A stretch of 58,420 nucleotides of DNA, from assembly GCA_009780955.1 (NCBI GenBank), contig WQZB01000021.1, positions 1 through 58,420 of the forward strand, given 5' to 3'. This document shows positions 1 to 7,625 of the stretch, one piece after another (the first letter of the stretch is position 1; each line of letters begins with the position of its first letter). The stretch comes from Polyangiaceae bacterium. GTDB lineage: Bacteria > Myxococcota_A > Polyangia > Polyangiales > Polyangiaceae. The notes below the pieces were generated by a model. That model was not told the origin of the DNA. It searched no databases and was given only the letters and a program-made list of their open reading frames with translations. Made by a program: the position numbers and the translations under genes.

Positions 1-981
1 CTTGTCGGTCTTCTCGGCGCCCGCGTCTTTCTTTTCCATCTCGCCGCTGGTCAGCGATGTCTGACCACCATCTTTCTTCTCCATCTCATCGCTAGTCGCC
101 GAAGTCTGACCGCCATCTTTCTTCTCCATCTCGCCACTGGTCAGCGACGCTCGACCAGCCCCTGGCGGCTCAACATTATTCGGCGGAGGCTGAACATTCG
201 GATGCTCGAGTCGCGGGATCTCCGGCGCGCGAACCACCGGCGTTTGAATGTGACGACCGCGCGCAAAGTAAGAAAACCCGCCAATGACCGCCGCACCAAG
301 AGCAAGCGCACCAAGAATTGGAGCCCACGGCGTTCCACCACGATGTTGGGGCGGAACGGCCGTAACGTCGTCTTCTTCATGCGGTTGCTTTACGCCGCGC
401 CCTTGCGCAATGCTGACGTGAGGCTCGGAAACTTCCGCGTTCTTCCCACCAAGCGCGGAAATGTTGTGAATGCCAAGCGTGTTCGCGAGACCCGAAGGTA
501 GGCCCGGGTGCCCGAGAATCGACTTTTTCTGACTCATCAAGAACTCGGACAATCCAGCTGGGCCAAGTCCTTTGGTCGCGACGTGTTTCGCGAGCATGCC
601 TGCAACGAGCGGGGAGAGAAAGCCCATGATGCCCGCGGCCGATTCGCGGCGAATGCCGTGCTGCTTTGCGAGCATATCGGTGATGCGGCCACCGGTGTCG
701 CCGAGCATGCCCGCGCCGAGACGGCTGCCAGAAGCAATCGTTGACCTCGGATCGGACATGTCCCCGATACTCTTGTGATCTACATCTTTTAGGCTCGATA
801 GAAGTCCGGTTGCGCCGGAGGTCGACGAACCTCGGTGCATGAGTCCTGCCATGATTGACGGGACGGCCGACGAAATCACGCCGCTCGTTTTGGCTGGGGT
901 TTCACCGATGGATCCGGCGACTTTGCCGACGACATCGGGAGACAACCGGGACTCAATGCTCTCAATCAAACTATCGGTCAT
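1..981 (-). CDS. DUF937 (YidB-like) protein, C-terminus beyond window
   Basis: The reading frame starts at an ATG ending at 981, preceded by a strong AGGAGGG ribosome site, and stays open to base 1, so at least 327 codons are present and the stop is outside. Residues 1 to about 130 (MTDSLIESIESRLSPDVVGK onward) have the Gly/Ser/Ala-rich helical character of the DUF937 family. The function of this family is not established. A hydrophobic segment near residues 218-236 (WAPILGALALGAAVIGG) looks like one membrane span. It is followed by a Pro-rich stretch and three tandem 15-residue repeats built on GEMEKKDGGQT. The downstream DUF2382 gene is divergent. The family call is good; the role is unknown. 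Confidence 0.7.
   Translation of the reverse strand, partial: MTDSLIESIESRLSPDVVGKVAGSIGETPAKTSGVISSAVPSIMAGLMHRGSSTSGATGLLSSLKDVDHKSIGDMSDPRSTIASGSRLGAGMLGDTGGRITDMLAKQHGIRRESAAGIMGFLSPLVAGMLAKHVATKGLGPAGLSEFLMSQKKSILGHPGLPSGLANTLGIHNISALGGKNAEVSEPHVSIAQGRGVKQPHEEDDVTAVPPQHRGGTPWAPILGALALGAAVIGGFSYFARGRHIQTPVVRAPEIPRLEHPNVQPPPNNVEPPGAGRASLTSGEMEKKDGGQTSATSDEMEKKDGGQTSLTSGEMEKKDAGAEKTDK
7..141 (-). repeat. Three tandem 45-bp coding repeats in the DUF937 gene
   Basis: Three in-frame copies of a 45-bp unit encode 15 residues each around the motif GEMEKKD. The copies differ by a few substitutions (GE/DE, GGQ/GAE). The array may continue past base 1. Being in-frame, changes in copy number would alter the length of a charged tail without breaking the gene. 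Confidence 0.75.
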
Positions 982-1402
982 AGGGACCCTCCTTTCCGAT
1001 TTTCCAATTCATCAAAACACCTGCGGCACGGGCGCTCGTTCGCAATGGCCATGCCCGCTCATGCCCGCGCGTCAGCTCCAAGCTAGACCGCTTTCAAGCT
1101 GACGCGATTTCGAGGCGGGGCAGGCACGGGGGACTGCCCCTACAACCAAGCAAACGCACATTCGTAGGGGCGGCCCCCCGTGGCCGCCCTTTACACATCG
1201 AAAGGGGAAGGTGATCCCAGAGCGCTCGCGTGGGACATCATGCCTCGACGCATGACCCTGGACGCTTTCTCGACGCTTTCGCCGGCTAGCCGGCGCGCCG
1301 CGTGCATTGGTCGCCGCACTCACACTGCACTCGACAAGATCCGCGTTTCAGCCCGGCGGGAAAGCCGCCGCAAGCGGGAGCGGCAATAAGGAAGGAGATC
1401 TC
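982..1402. other. Non-coding gap between divergent genes, holding dispersed repeats
   Basis: This 421-bp divergent gap should carry promoters for both neighbours, but I cannot place boxes with confidence. It contains one half of a dispersed element (CCGCTTTCAAG around 1089-1099, followed by GACGCGA) and two GC-rich palindromes. The first is GGGGCAG (1117-1123) against CTGCCCC (1134-1140). The second is GGGCGGCC (1168-1175) against GGCCGCCC (1182-1189). No credible gene is seen. Confidence 0.6.
1117..1189. repeat. Back-to-back pair of GTAGGGGCG-family palindromes
   Basis: The first palindrome ends in CTGCCCCTAC and the second begins GTAGGGGCGGCC, so two members of the same family lie head to head about 20 bp apart. 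Other members are at 2555-2579, 6904-6927 and 31693-31716. The stem sequence differs between copies while pairing is kept. Confidence 0.65.
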
Positions 1403-2536
1403 ATGAAAACTGTAGTCGGAATGTTCAATACGACGGGTGAAGCACAGCGCACGCTCGACGAGCTAATCCAGATTGGATTCGGTCCAAAAGACATCAGCGT
1501 CATCACCAACCTCTCGATGCAGCGCGCGTTTGGCGGGCGCACGAACCTGGCGGCCATCGACGCGCCCGACATCGGCAAGATCGCCGCAAGCGGCCCGGTC
1601 GCCGATAACCTCCGGCAGACATCGAGCAGCAACGGCGGCCTTTCTGGAACGCTGCAATACTTCGGGCTCTCTCCGAAGCTCGCGGATCATTATGCGCGAG
1701 GCGTTCAGCACGGCGAAACACTCGAAACACTGACCGTGGACGACAAAGACGCCGATCGCGTGGTCGCTGTCATGGAGCGGCACGCGCGGACCGAACAAGA
1801 CCTTGCCGCCAAAGCCGCGGCCGATGCAAGCGGAGCTTCGGCAGCCAAGCAAGCGAGCGCGCCCATCGCGCCGCCTTCCGGCTCTTCAGAGCCAACACGG
1901 TCAGGCAACACGGCGCAAGCGCGCAGCAATACCTCTGGCACCGAAGACGAGGAGCGCCGCATTCCGATCATGCGCGAAGAGCTTCGCGTCGGAAAACGCG
2001 AGGTCGAGCGTGGCGGAGTGCACGTCAGTGTCCACGTCAAGGAGACGCCGGTTTCCGAACGCGTGAACTTGCGCGAACAGCACGTCGAGATCGAGCGGCG
2101 CCCGGTTAGCCGAAGCCCGCAAGCAGGCGAGGGATCATTCAAGAGCGAAGAACTCGAGTTCAAAGAGTATGGCGAAGAAGCGATGGTCCAGAAAGACGTC
2201 CGCGTTGTCGAGGAGGTCATCGTGCACAAGCGCACGAGCGGCCGCGACGCGATCATTGCGGACAACTTGAAGAGCACCGAAATCGACGTGAGCTCAATGA
2301 GCGGCTTCGATCGCGGCTACTACAAGAAGTACTTCGAAAGCGCGAACCAGCAGGGATCGTTCGACGAGTACCTGCCCGCCTACGAAGCTGGTCACAAGCT
2401 TCGCGGCGCAAAGGGAAACCGCTGGGAAGACGTTGAAGCATCGGCACGCAGCACATGGGAGGCCTCACGCCCGGGCACCTGGGACCGCTACAAGGACAGC
2501 ATCAAGTACGCCTGGACACGCTCGCGCAGCTCCTAA
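1403..2536 (+). CDS. Stress-related protein with DUF2382 (YsnF/AvaK) domain
   Basis: The start is the ATG at 1403, eight bases after GGAAGGAGATC; the frame is also open upstream but has no comparable ribosome site. The product is 377 residues. Residues 1 to about 140 (MKTVVGMFNTTGEAQRTLDE) resemble the general-stress 17M/YflT-type domain. A low-complexity Ala/Ser linker follows. Residues about 185-276 carry the DUF2382 signature (IPIMREELRVGKREVERGGV, later VVEEVIVHKR). The C-terminal 80 residues are rich in Trp, Tyr and Arg. Proteins with this make-up are common in stress-tolerant bacteria, but their biochemical role is unknown. No signal peptide is seen, so it is probably cytoplasmic. Confidence 0.8.
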   Translation: MKTVVGMFNTTGEAQRTLDELIQIGFGPKDISVITNLSMQRAFGGRTNLAAIDAPDIGKIAASGPVADNLRQTSSSNGGLSGTLQYFGLSPKLADHYARGVQHGETLETLTVDDKDADRVVAVMERHARTEQDLAAKAAADASGASAAKQASAPIAPPSGSSEPTRSGNTAQARSNTSGTEDEERRIPIMREELRVGKREVERGGVHVSVHVKETPVSERVNLREQHVEIERRPVSRSPQAGEGSFKSEELEFKEYGEEAMVQKDVRVVEEVIVHKRTSGRDAIIADNLKSTEIDVSSMSGFDRGYYKKYFESANQQGSFDEYLPAYEAGHKLRGAKGNRWEDVEASARSTWEASRPGTWDRYKDSIKYAWTRSRSS

Positions 2537-2599
2537 CAAGGCCACCTAGTGTAGGTAGGGGCGGGCCATACGCCCCTACCCGCTCGCGCAGCGCCTAAC
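2519..2599. repeat. 19-bp direct repeats flanking a GTAGGGGCG palindrome
   Basis: The last 19 bases of the DUF2382 gene including its stop (2519-2537) recur at 2581-2599 with one mismatch. Between them is a perfect 9-bp palindrome, GTAGGGGCG (2555-2563) with CGCCCCTAC (2571-2579). The arrangement resembles an insertion with duplication of the target, or slippage at the 3' end of the gene. Confidence 0.7.
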
Positions 2600-2684
2600 G
2601 CGGGCCGTCCCGTTACGCTATGATATTCTTGTATATTCTTGCGTGCGCGAAAATGACATATTGTCGCGCACGCGAGGTGGCAAC

Positions 2685-5237
2685 GTGACGGCAAATCAAT
2701 TCGTGCAGTGGGGCGCTCCTTGGCTTGTAGCGCTCGTGGCCTCGGCGTTAGCGATCGCCTGCGGCGGGCAATCCACACCGGTCAAAGACACCACGCATGT
2801 CGAACCCGCCGCTGTCGTACCACGCGAGGTTCACGAACAGATCACGCCGCACACGTGCCCGGCGCGCCGCAAGCTCGCCGAGCTGCTCGGCCACACATCG
2901 ACGCCGCCTACGCCTACCTCGGAACGGGCGGTGGATTCAGCACCGCCACCACCAAGCACCGTTGGCACCACAAAGATTGCCGCAAATCAAGCCTACCGCA
3001 CCGTGGCTCCGGCAACGGTGCTCATTCGCACGGACGATGGAATAGGCACGGGCGCCGTCATTGATCCGAGAGGCTACATCCTCACCAACTACCACGTCAT
3101 TGCCGACGGTCGAAAAGAGGACTTCGTCATCTCCGCCAACGTGACGTTCGGCGATCTGACGCCGACCGGTCGCATGGCTCGGCAGGAGAAGACCTACGAG
3201 GCTGTTGTGGTGAAGGGCGACCCGATCCGCGACATGGCGATCCTCAAGCTCAAAGAACCGCCGCCAAATCTCACCGCGGTAAAGCTCGCGAAGTCTGCGC
3301 CACAGATCGCCGAGAAGGTGATCTCTGTCGGGCATGCTGGCATCGGTTTCTTGTGGGCGGCAAAAACCTGCAGCATTGCCAGCGTCGGAGAGCGGCAGCA
3401 CGACACGAGCCGCCTCGCAGCATTCGACTGTTCGAACCCGGACCCTTCTTTGAGCAAGAAGGAGGCAGCGCGCTTCAAGGAACGTTGCGACGAGACGAAG
3501 AAGGCGATAACCGAGGCCTACGCGGCGATCACGCAGGGCGTTGCGATTCAGACGGACTGCGCGATCACGCACGGCGATAGCGGCGGTCCGCTCGTCAATA
3601 CCGCCGGCGAAATGGTGGGCCTGAACCAGAGCATCTCGGCGGACATCGCAACTGCGGCCTTCCACGTACACGTCGACGAGATCCGCGATTTCATTTCGAA
3701 GTACCCGGAGGACGGCGTAGCGATCGTCCCCGATCCGTTCTGCGACGGCGGATCGAACACCACGCTCGAAGACATCGATCTCGACGGCATTCCGGATACC
3801 GTCATCAGTAAGGGCTCGTCGGAAGTCTTCGGGGGCTTCGATCGATGGTCGCTGCTCATCGATCTCGAACAGACGCATTTCGCCAGAATGCAGAAGAACG
3901 GAACGGGCGACGTCACCGAGCCCTTCAAGGGACAAATCGCGGTGCTCAACGTCAACAAAGCAACGTACGTCTGGTACGAAACGAGTGGCGATAAGCACTT
4001 CGATCTGCTCCTTGTCGACAAGGACAGTGACGGTCAGCCGGAGCAGGCCTTCCGTATCGACGAAAACGGCAAGCTGAAGGAAGACAAAAAGGCGCTGCCA
4101 AAGCACGATCTCAGTGCGAAATTCGTGGAAAACTCGGCGCTGCATGCGCGTCTCGGGAAAATCGCAACGACCCTCGGCGGAATGAAGTACGTCTCGGCGA
4201 AGACCGCGGCTGCATCGAAAGAGCAATTGTCCCTGCCAGACCCGATCCTTGGCGGCGGCACGCAGGGCCGCGCGATCGACTCCGACGGCAACGGCAAGGC
4301 CGACTCCGCCATGATGCGCGGCGCATTCAGTCGAGCGCTTCTCATCGACGCAGACGAGGACACGCTAGGATCGCTGAAGTCTGGCGACTCGGTCGACGAC
4401 CTGGTCAAAACGAAGAAAGTCGACGCGGAGATGTCGATCGTGAGCCAGGGCAACAACGTTTGGGCGTTCTACGACACCGACAACGACGCGAATTTCGACC
4501 TCGTGCTTATGACGACGAATGGAACATTCTTCACGACGAACGCATGGCGGCTCAGTAGCAACGGCGAAAGAACGCCGGCACCCGATCAGATCGGCCGCAA
4601 GATGCTCCGTCCAGGCCTTTTGCCCGCGTTCCCTCGCGTAGTAGCGGCGCTTCGCAGCCTTGGCGCCGACGTCGCAACCGACGAGGCCATGGGCTCGCTT
4701 CCCGATCCACGCATCTCTCCGAAGGCCCGGTTTCGCGTCCACGAGCTCAAAGGATTCCCGGCCACGACAATGATCGAGGCGACAGAAGGAAACACGACGG
4801 CGATCCTCATCGACGTCGATCACGACACGAAGATGCCAAAGGCGGCGAAAACGGCACAAACGACGAACGCGGCGAAAACGGTGAACACGAAAGGCGGGAT
4901 CGACGAGAGCAAGCTCAGCGAGCTTGTCGCGAACGGGAAGTTCGATGCCGAGATTGCAATCGTCCAAAAAAGCGGGCAGGACGGCGTCGACTACGTCTAT
5001 TACGACACCGACAACGACGGGAAGTTTGACTTCGTCCTCTTGTCCCCGAGATCGGCGAAAGAAGCAACGCAGGCTTACCGCCTCAAGACCCCAACCGACA
5101 CAAAGATCGAAGCCGACCCGGCCGCCGTCGCCGGCAGAATGTTGCGCTACAAAACGATCTTCAAAAATAAGGCCCTGGGCCTGAAGTGGAAGGCAATCGC
5201 CACGAAAGCCTTCCAAAGCACCGTCATCGAAGAGTAA
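2685..5237 (+). CDS. Trypsin-like serine protease lipoprotein with Asp-rich repeats
   Basis: I chose the GTG at 2685 because GAGGTGG precedes it; an upstream GTG at 2643 lacks one. The 850-residue product begins with a hydrophobic signal ending in ALAIAC, a somewhat atypical lipobox. Residues about 100-330 form a trypsin-like (S1C/HtrA-type) domain with the triad visible: His in TNYHVIAD (about 136), Asp in RDMAILKL (about 182) and Ser in HGDSGGPL (about 300). The remaining 500 residues repeat Asp-rich loops of the DxDxDGxxD kind, such as DIDLDGIPD, DSDGNGKAD, DTDNDANFD and DTDNDGKFD. These look like calcium-binding or FG-GAP-type folds. No PDZ domain is seen. It is probably an envelope quality-control or processing protease held at the outer membrane; the substrate is unknown. 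Confidence 0.75.
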   Translation: MTANQFVQWGAPWLVALVASALAIACGGQSTPVKDTTHVEPAAVVPREVHEQITPHTCPARRKLAELLGHTSTPPTPTSERAVDSAPPPPSTVGTTKIAANQAYRTVAPATVLIRTDDGIGTGAVIDPRGYILTNYHVIADGRKEDFVISANVTFGDLTPTGRMARQEKTYEAVVVKGDPIRDMAILKLKEPPPNLTAVKLAKSAPQIAEKVISVGHAGIGFLWAAKTCSIASVGERQHDTSRLAAFDCSNPDPSLSKKEAARFKERCDETKKAITEAYAAITQGVAIQTDCAITHGDSGGPLVNTAGEMVGLNQSISADIATAAFHVHVDEIRDFISKYPEDGVAIVPDPFCDGGSNTTLEDIDLDGIPDTVISKGSSEVFGGFDRWSLLIDLEQTHFARMQKNGTGDVTEPFKGQIAVLNVNKATYVWYETSGDKHFDLLLVDKDSDGQPEQAFRIDENGKLKEDKKALPKHDLSAKFVENSALHARLGKIATTLGGMKYVSAKTAAASKEQLSLPDPILGGGTQGRAIDSDGNGKADSAMMRGAFSRALLIDADEDTLGSLKSGDSVDDLVKTKKVDAEMSIVSQGNNVWAFYDTDNDANFDLVLMTTNGTFFTTNAWRLSSNGERTPAPDQIGRKMLRPGLLPAFPRVVAALRSLGADVATDEAMGSLPDPRISPKARFRVHELKGFPATTMIEATEGNTTAILIDVDHDTKMPKAAKTAQTTNAAKTVNTKGGIDESKLSELVANGKFDAEIAIVQKSGQDGVDYVYYDTDNDGKFDFVLLSPRSAKEATQAYRLKTPTDTKIEADPAAVAGRMLRYKTIFKNKALGLKWKAIATKAFQSTVIEE

Positions 5238-5260
5238 GGGCCGTTACACGAGCACGAAGG

Positions 5261-6904
5261 ATGCGCCGTCTTCACACGGGTGTTGTGTGGCTCGTGTTGG
5301 CAGCGTGCGCGCATCCAACAACCGATGGCATGACCAATGATGCGAGCGCGGCGAACGCGAACGAAGACGGCGCTGCGCAAGTCATAGAAGGCTCGCAAGC
5401 CGTGGAAGCTTCGACAGCTGTGGCAAGAAAGGCGAGCAGCACGCTCGATCGCTTTGGCACGGAGCACGTCACCGAGCGCGGCGATCGTGAACTATGCACT
5501 GGCATCGGCAGCAAACACATTGCCGATCGCGATCTGCGCACCTCGTTCATCGACGGAAATGACTTGCTCGCCCTGGTGAATCGATCGCCAACGGGCGCGC
5601 TCGCACCATCGTTCGCGCCGTCGGATCTCGTGGAGATCGGTTCGACCAACGTGAACAGAGCCATGGGGCCGCGCGATTGCGACAAGACGCCTTGCCTTCG
5701 CAAAGAGGCAGCAAGTGCTCTCGACGAACTCATGCGAGAAATGAAACAACGTGGCTTTGCCGGCAAAGTGCAGTCGGCCTTTCGAAGCTACACGGCGCAG
5801 TGCAGAACGTTTCTGCATTGGGCCGAAAAAAGCTCGTTTTGCGACGCCACCGAGCAGAGCGCGCTGCCCGGCCACAGCCAACATCAGCTCGGCACCACGG
5901 TCGACATGTTCACAGAAGCGTGGGCGAAAGACGCGCGCGGCGTTTTTCGAGACGGATTCGGTTGCACACCCGCCGGGCAATTCTTGCGAGAGCACGCGTG
6001 GAACTACGGCTTCGTGATGCCCTACCCCTTGCACCCGGACGATAGACACCCAAAGCGAAGTTGCGTCCCGCGTTCCGACATTGCTGTCAGCATCAACCCG
6101 AAAACAGGCTACCGCTTCGAGCACTGGCATATTCGCTACGTTGGCAAAGATGCTGCCGCGCGTTTCAACCAAGCCCTGTTGGCGAGCGGCCCCGGCACAC
6201 CGAACGAGCTCACGGTGGAACAGTGGCTCCGGCGCGAGAAGGCGCTCGATGGCCCCGACACCGAACTGCCGGTGTGCGATGGGTGCAATTGCGGTGCGTG
6301 CGCAACACTCGCGGAGCCTGGGCAGAGCGTTTGTGACAAGAAGAACCATGCAACGGCAACACAGGCAACGCATGCAACTCATAGAAACGGCGCGCTTTTT
6401 CTCGACAATCATGGCCGTCCTCTGCCAGCCGCAGGCGCGCCGGTGTTGAAGGACGCCAAGATTGGCCGGACGCGAACGAATCGAGACGGCTCGCGCACGT
6501 CGCACACGTCCGTTATCGAGATCGCACTCGATGTGCCTGAGCACGTCCTGACGCAGCCGCCCATTTTCGGCCCGGGCATCCAGGCATATATGCATAATGC
6601 AACTTTTGAGACTTTCGCCCCCTACTCTGCGACGTCGCCTCGTGCGTTCCCGCCGCTAGCAGGAACATGGTCGATTGGGATCGAACCCGTGCCCAACACC
6701 ATGGCCATCGCATGGCCATGGCGAGCGGCCATCGCCGCGCCGGAGCACGGCATGACGTACAACCGCGCCAACGTGGTTTTACCGGCCCAAGGAGGCTCGG
6801 TAACCATCGCCATTGGGATCGCGGACACCGTCACACGCGTTCGGGTGGTGCTCCTCGAGGGTGGTGTTGCGAAAGGCGAACCGTTGCTTATCAACGCACA
6901 ATAG
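5261..6904 (+). CDS. VanY/M15B-type D,D-carboxypeptidase lipoprotein
   Basis: The ATG at 5261 starts a short signal with a clear lipobox (LVLAAC); the frame is open further upstream but overlaps the preceding gene. Of 547 residues, about 140-310 match the M15B/VanY carboxypeptidase family. The zinc and catalytic motif is SQHQLGTTVD (about 205-214) and the second zinc site is in FEHWHIRYV (about 286). Such enzymes remove the terminal D-Ala of peptidoglycan stem peptides. After the catalytic domain comes a Cys cluster (CDGCNCGACATL, about 340) and a C-terminal domain of about 190 residues that I do not recognise, possibly for wall or ligand binding. It acts outside the cytoplasmic membrane. The next gene is convergent. 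Confidence 0.8.
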   Translation: MRRLHTGVVWLVLAACAHPTTDGMTNDASAANANEDGAAQVIEGSQAVEASTAVARKASSTLDRFGTEHVTERGDRELCTGIGSKHIADRDLRTSFIDGNDLLALVNRSPTGALAPSFAPSDLVEIGSTNVNRAMGPRDCDKTPCLRKEAASALDELMREMKQRGFAGKVQSAFRSYTAQCRTFLHWAEKSSFCDATEQSALPGHSQHQLGTTVDMFTEAWAKDARGVFRDGFGCTPAGQFLREHAWNYGFVMPYPLHPDDRHPKRSCVPRSDIAVSINPKTGYRFEHWHIRYVGKDAAARFNQALLASGPGTPNELTVEQWLRREKALDGPDTELPVCDGCNCGACATLAEPGQSVCDKKNHATATQATHATHRNGALFLDNHGRPLPAAGAPVLKDAKIGRTRTNRDGSRTSHTSVIEIALDVPEHVLTQPPIFGPGIQAYMHNATFETFAPYSATSPRAFPPLAGTWSIGIEPVPNTMAIAWPWRAAIAAPEHGMTYNRANVVLPAQGGSVTIAIGIADTVTRVRVVLLEGGVAKGEPLLINAQ

Positions 6905-6927
6905 GGCGCGATGAATCGCGCCCCTAC
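6904..6927. repeat. GTAGGGGCG-family palindrome between convergent genes
   Basis: GGGCGCGAT (6904-6912) pairs with ATCGCGCCC (6915-6923), followed by CTAC. It overlaps the TAG stop of the carboxypeptidase gene and fills the gap to the DUF3047 gene on the other strand. No T-run follows, so it is not a standard intrinsic terminator, although a role in bidirectional 3'-end formation is possible. Confidence 0.65.
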
Positions 6928-7610
6928 CGGGAAAAAACGAAATCGGCGTAGTCCGCCGCACTTTCGCTCTTCGTATCGTCGCCGTCGGTCATGATGGCAA
7001 TGCCTTTGAAATCTGGAACGTCGGCATTCGCATCACCACCAGCAAAGTGACGGCGAAACTCGCCCGGCAAGTCGATTGACTCTGAGCGCCATTCGAGCGG
7101 CGCCCCCACTTCTTGCACCACGGTGTCTTGGGCAACCAGCGGGTTACGCTTCTTGTCGCAAAGGGCGCCTTTGGTTCCTACGGTGGTCCACACGTACTTG
7201 ATTGTGTACCAGCGTAACGCGCGTTTCCATGTAAGATACACAGTTGCAGCCGAGTCGCGTTTGCCAGAAGTGCAGCCATCGCCGCCTTGTGGAAGCGTGA
7301 TCGCTCGCCATCGCCACGTGAGCGAGCGAACCTTCGCAGCGTCGCTGTCGGGGATTTGGAATCCGAGCACGACGGTTGCAAGCCCTGGATGATACTCACC
7401 GCGCACGAACGAAGTCTGGCCCTCGGTCATTATGCGGTAGTAGTTGACGGGCCCTGACTCGCGCTCAACGACGCGAAAGTCTTTTGGCGCTACGGCAATC
7501 GTGCCTGGCTGCACGGCCGAGGCCGAACTTTCGCCAGACGACACGAGCATCGCGAGACCAAAACTGCACGTGAGCACGCCAACGCAGCAGGCGGAACAGG
7601 GCGACTTCAT
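6924..7610 (-). CDS. DUF3047 domain protein with signal peptide
   Basis: The 228-residue product starts at the ATG ending at 7610; a TTG four codons upstream (7622) is an alternative. The N-terminus (MKSPCSACCVGVLTCSFGLA) is a secretion signal. The rest matches the general pattern of DUF3047 proteins, which have a conserved SLTWRWRAITLP segment and an acidic DFKGIAIMTDGDDT region near the end. The fold is thought to be a beta-sandwich; no function is known. The gene lies 15 bases after the TerB/phosphatase gene on the same strand and may be its last operon partner. The protein is likely periplasmic. Confidence 0.75.
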   Translation of the reverse strand: MKSPCSACCVGVLTCSFGLAMLVSSGESSASAVQPGTIAVAPKDFRVVERESGPVNYYRIMTEGQTSFVRGEYHPGLATVVLGFQIPDSDAAKVRSLTWRWRAITLPQGGDGCTSGKRDSAATVYLTWKRALRWYTIKYVWTTVGTKGALCDKKRNPLVAQDTVVQEVGAPLEWRSESIDLPGEFRRHFAGGDANADVPDFKGIAIMTDGDDTKSESAADYADFVFSR

Positions 7611-7625
7611 CGTGGGGCACAATAC

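Noticed and set aside
2937..4226. A 429-codon frame antisense to the protease gene
   Set aside because: The plus strand carries intact catalytic motifs; the antisense product is Arg-rich and unlike any family.
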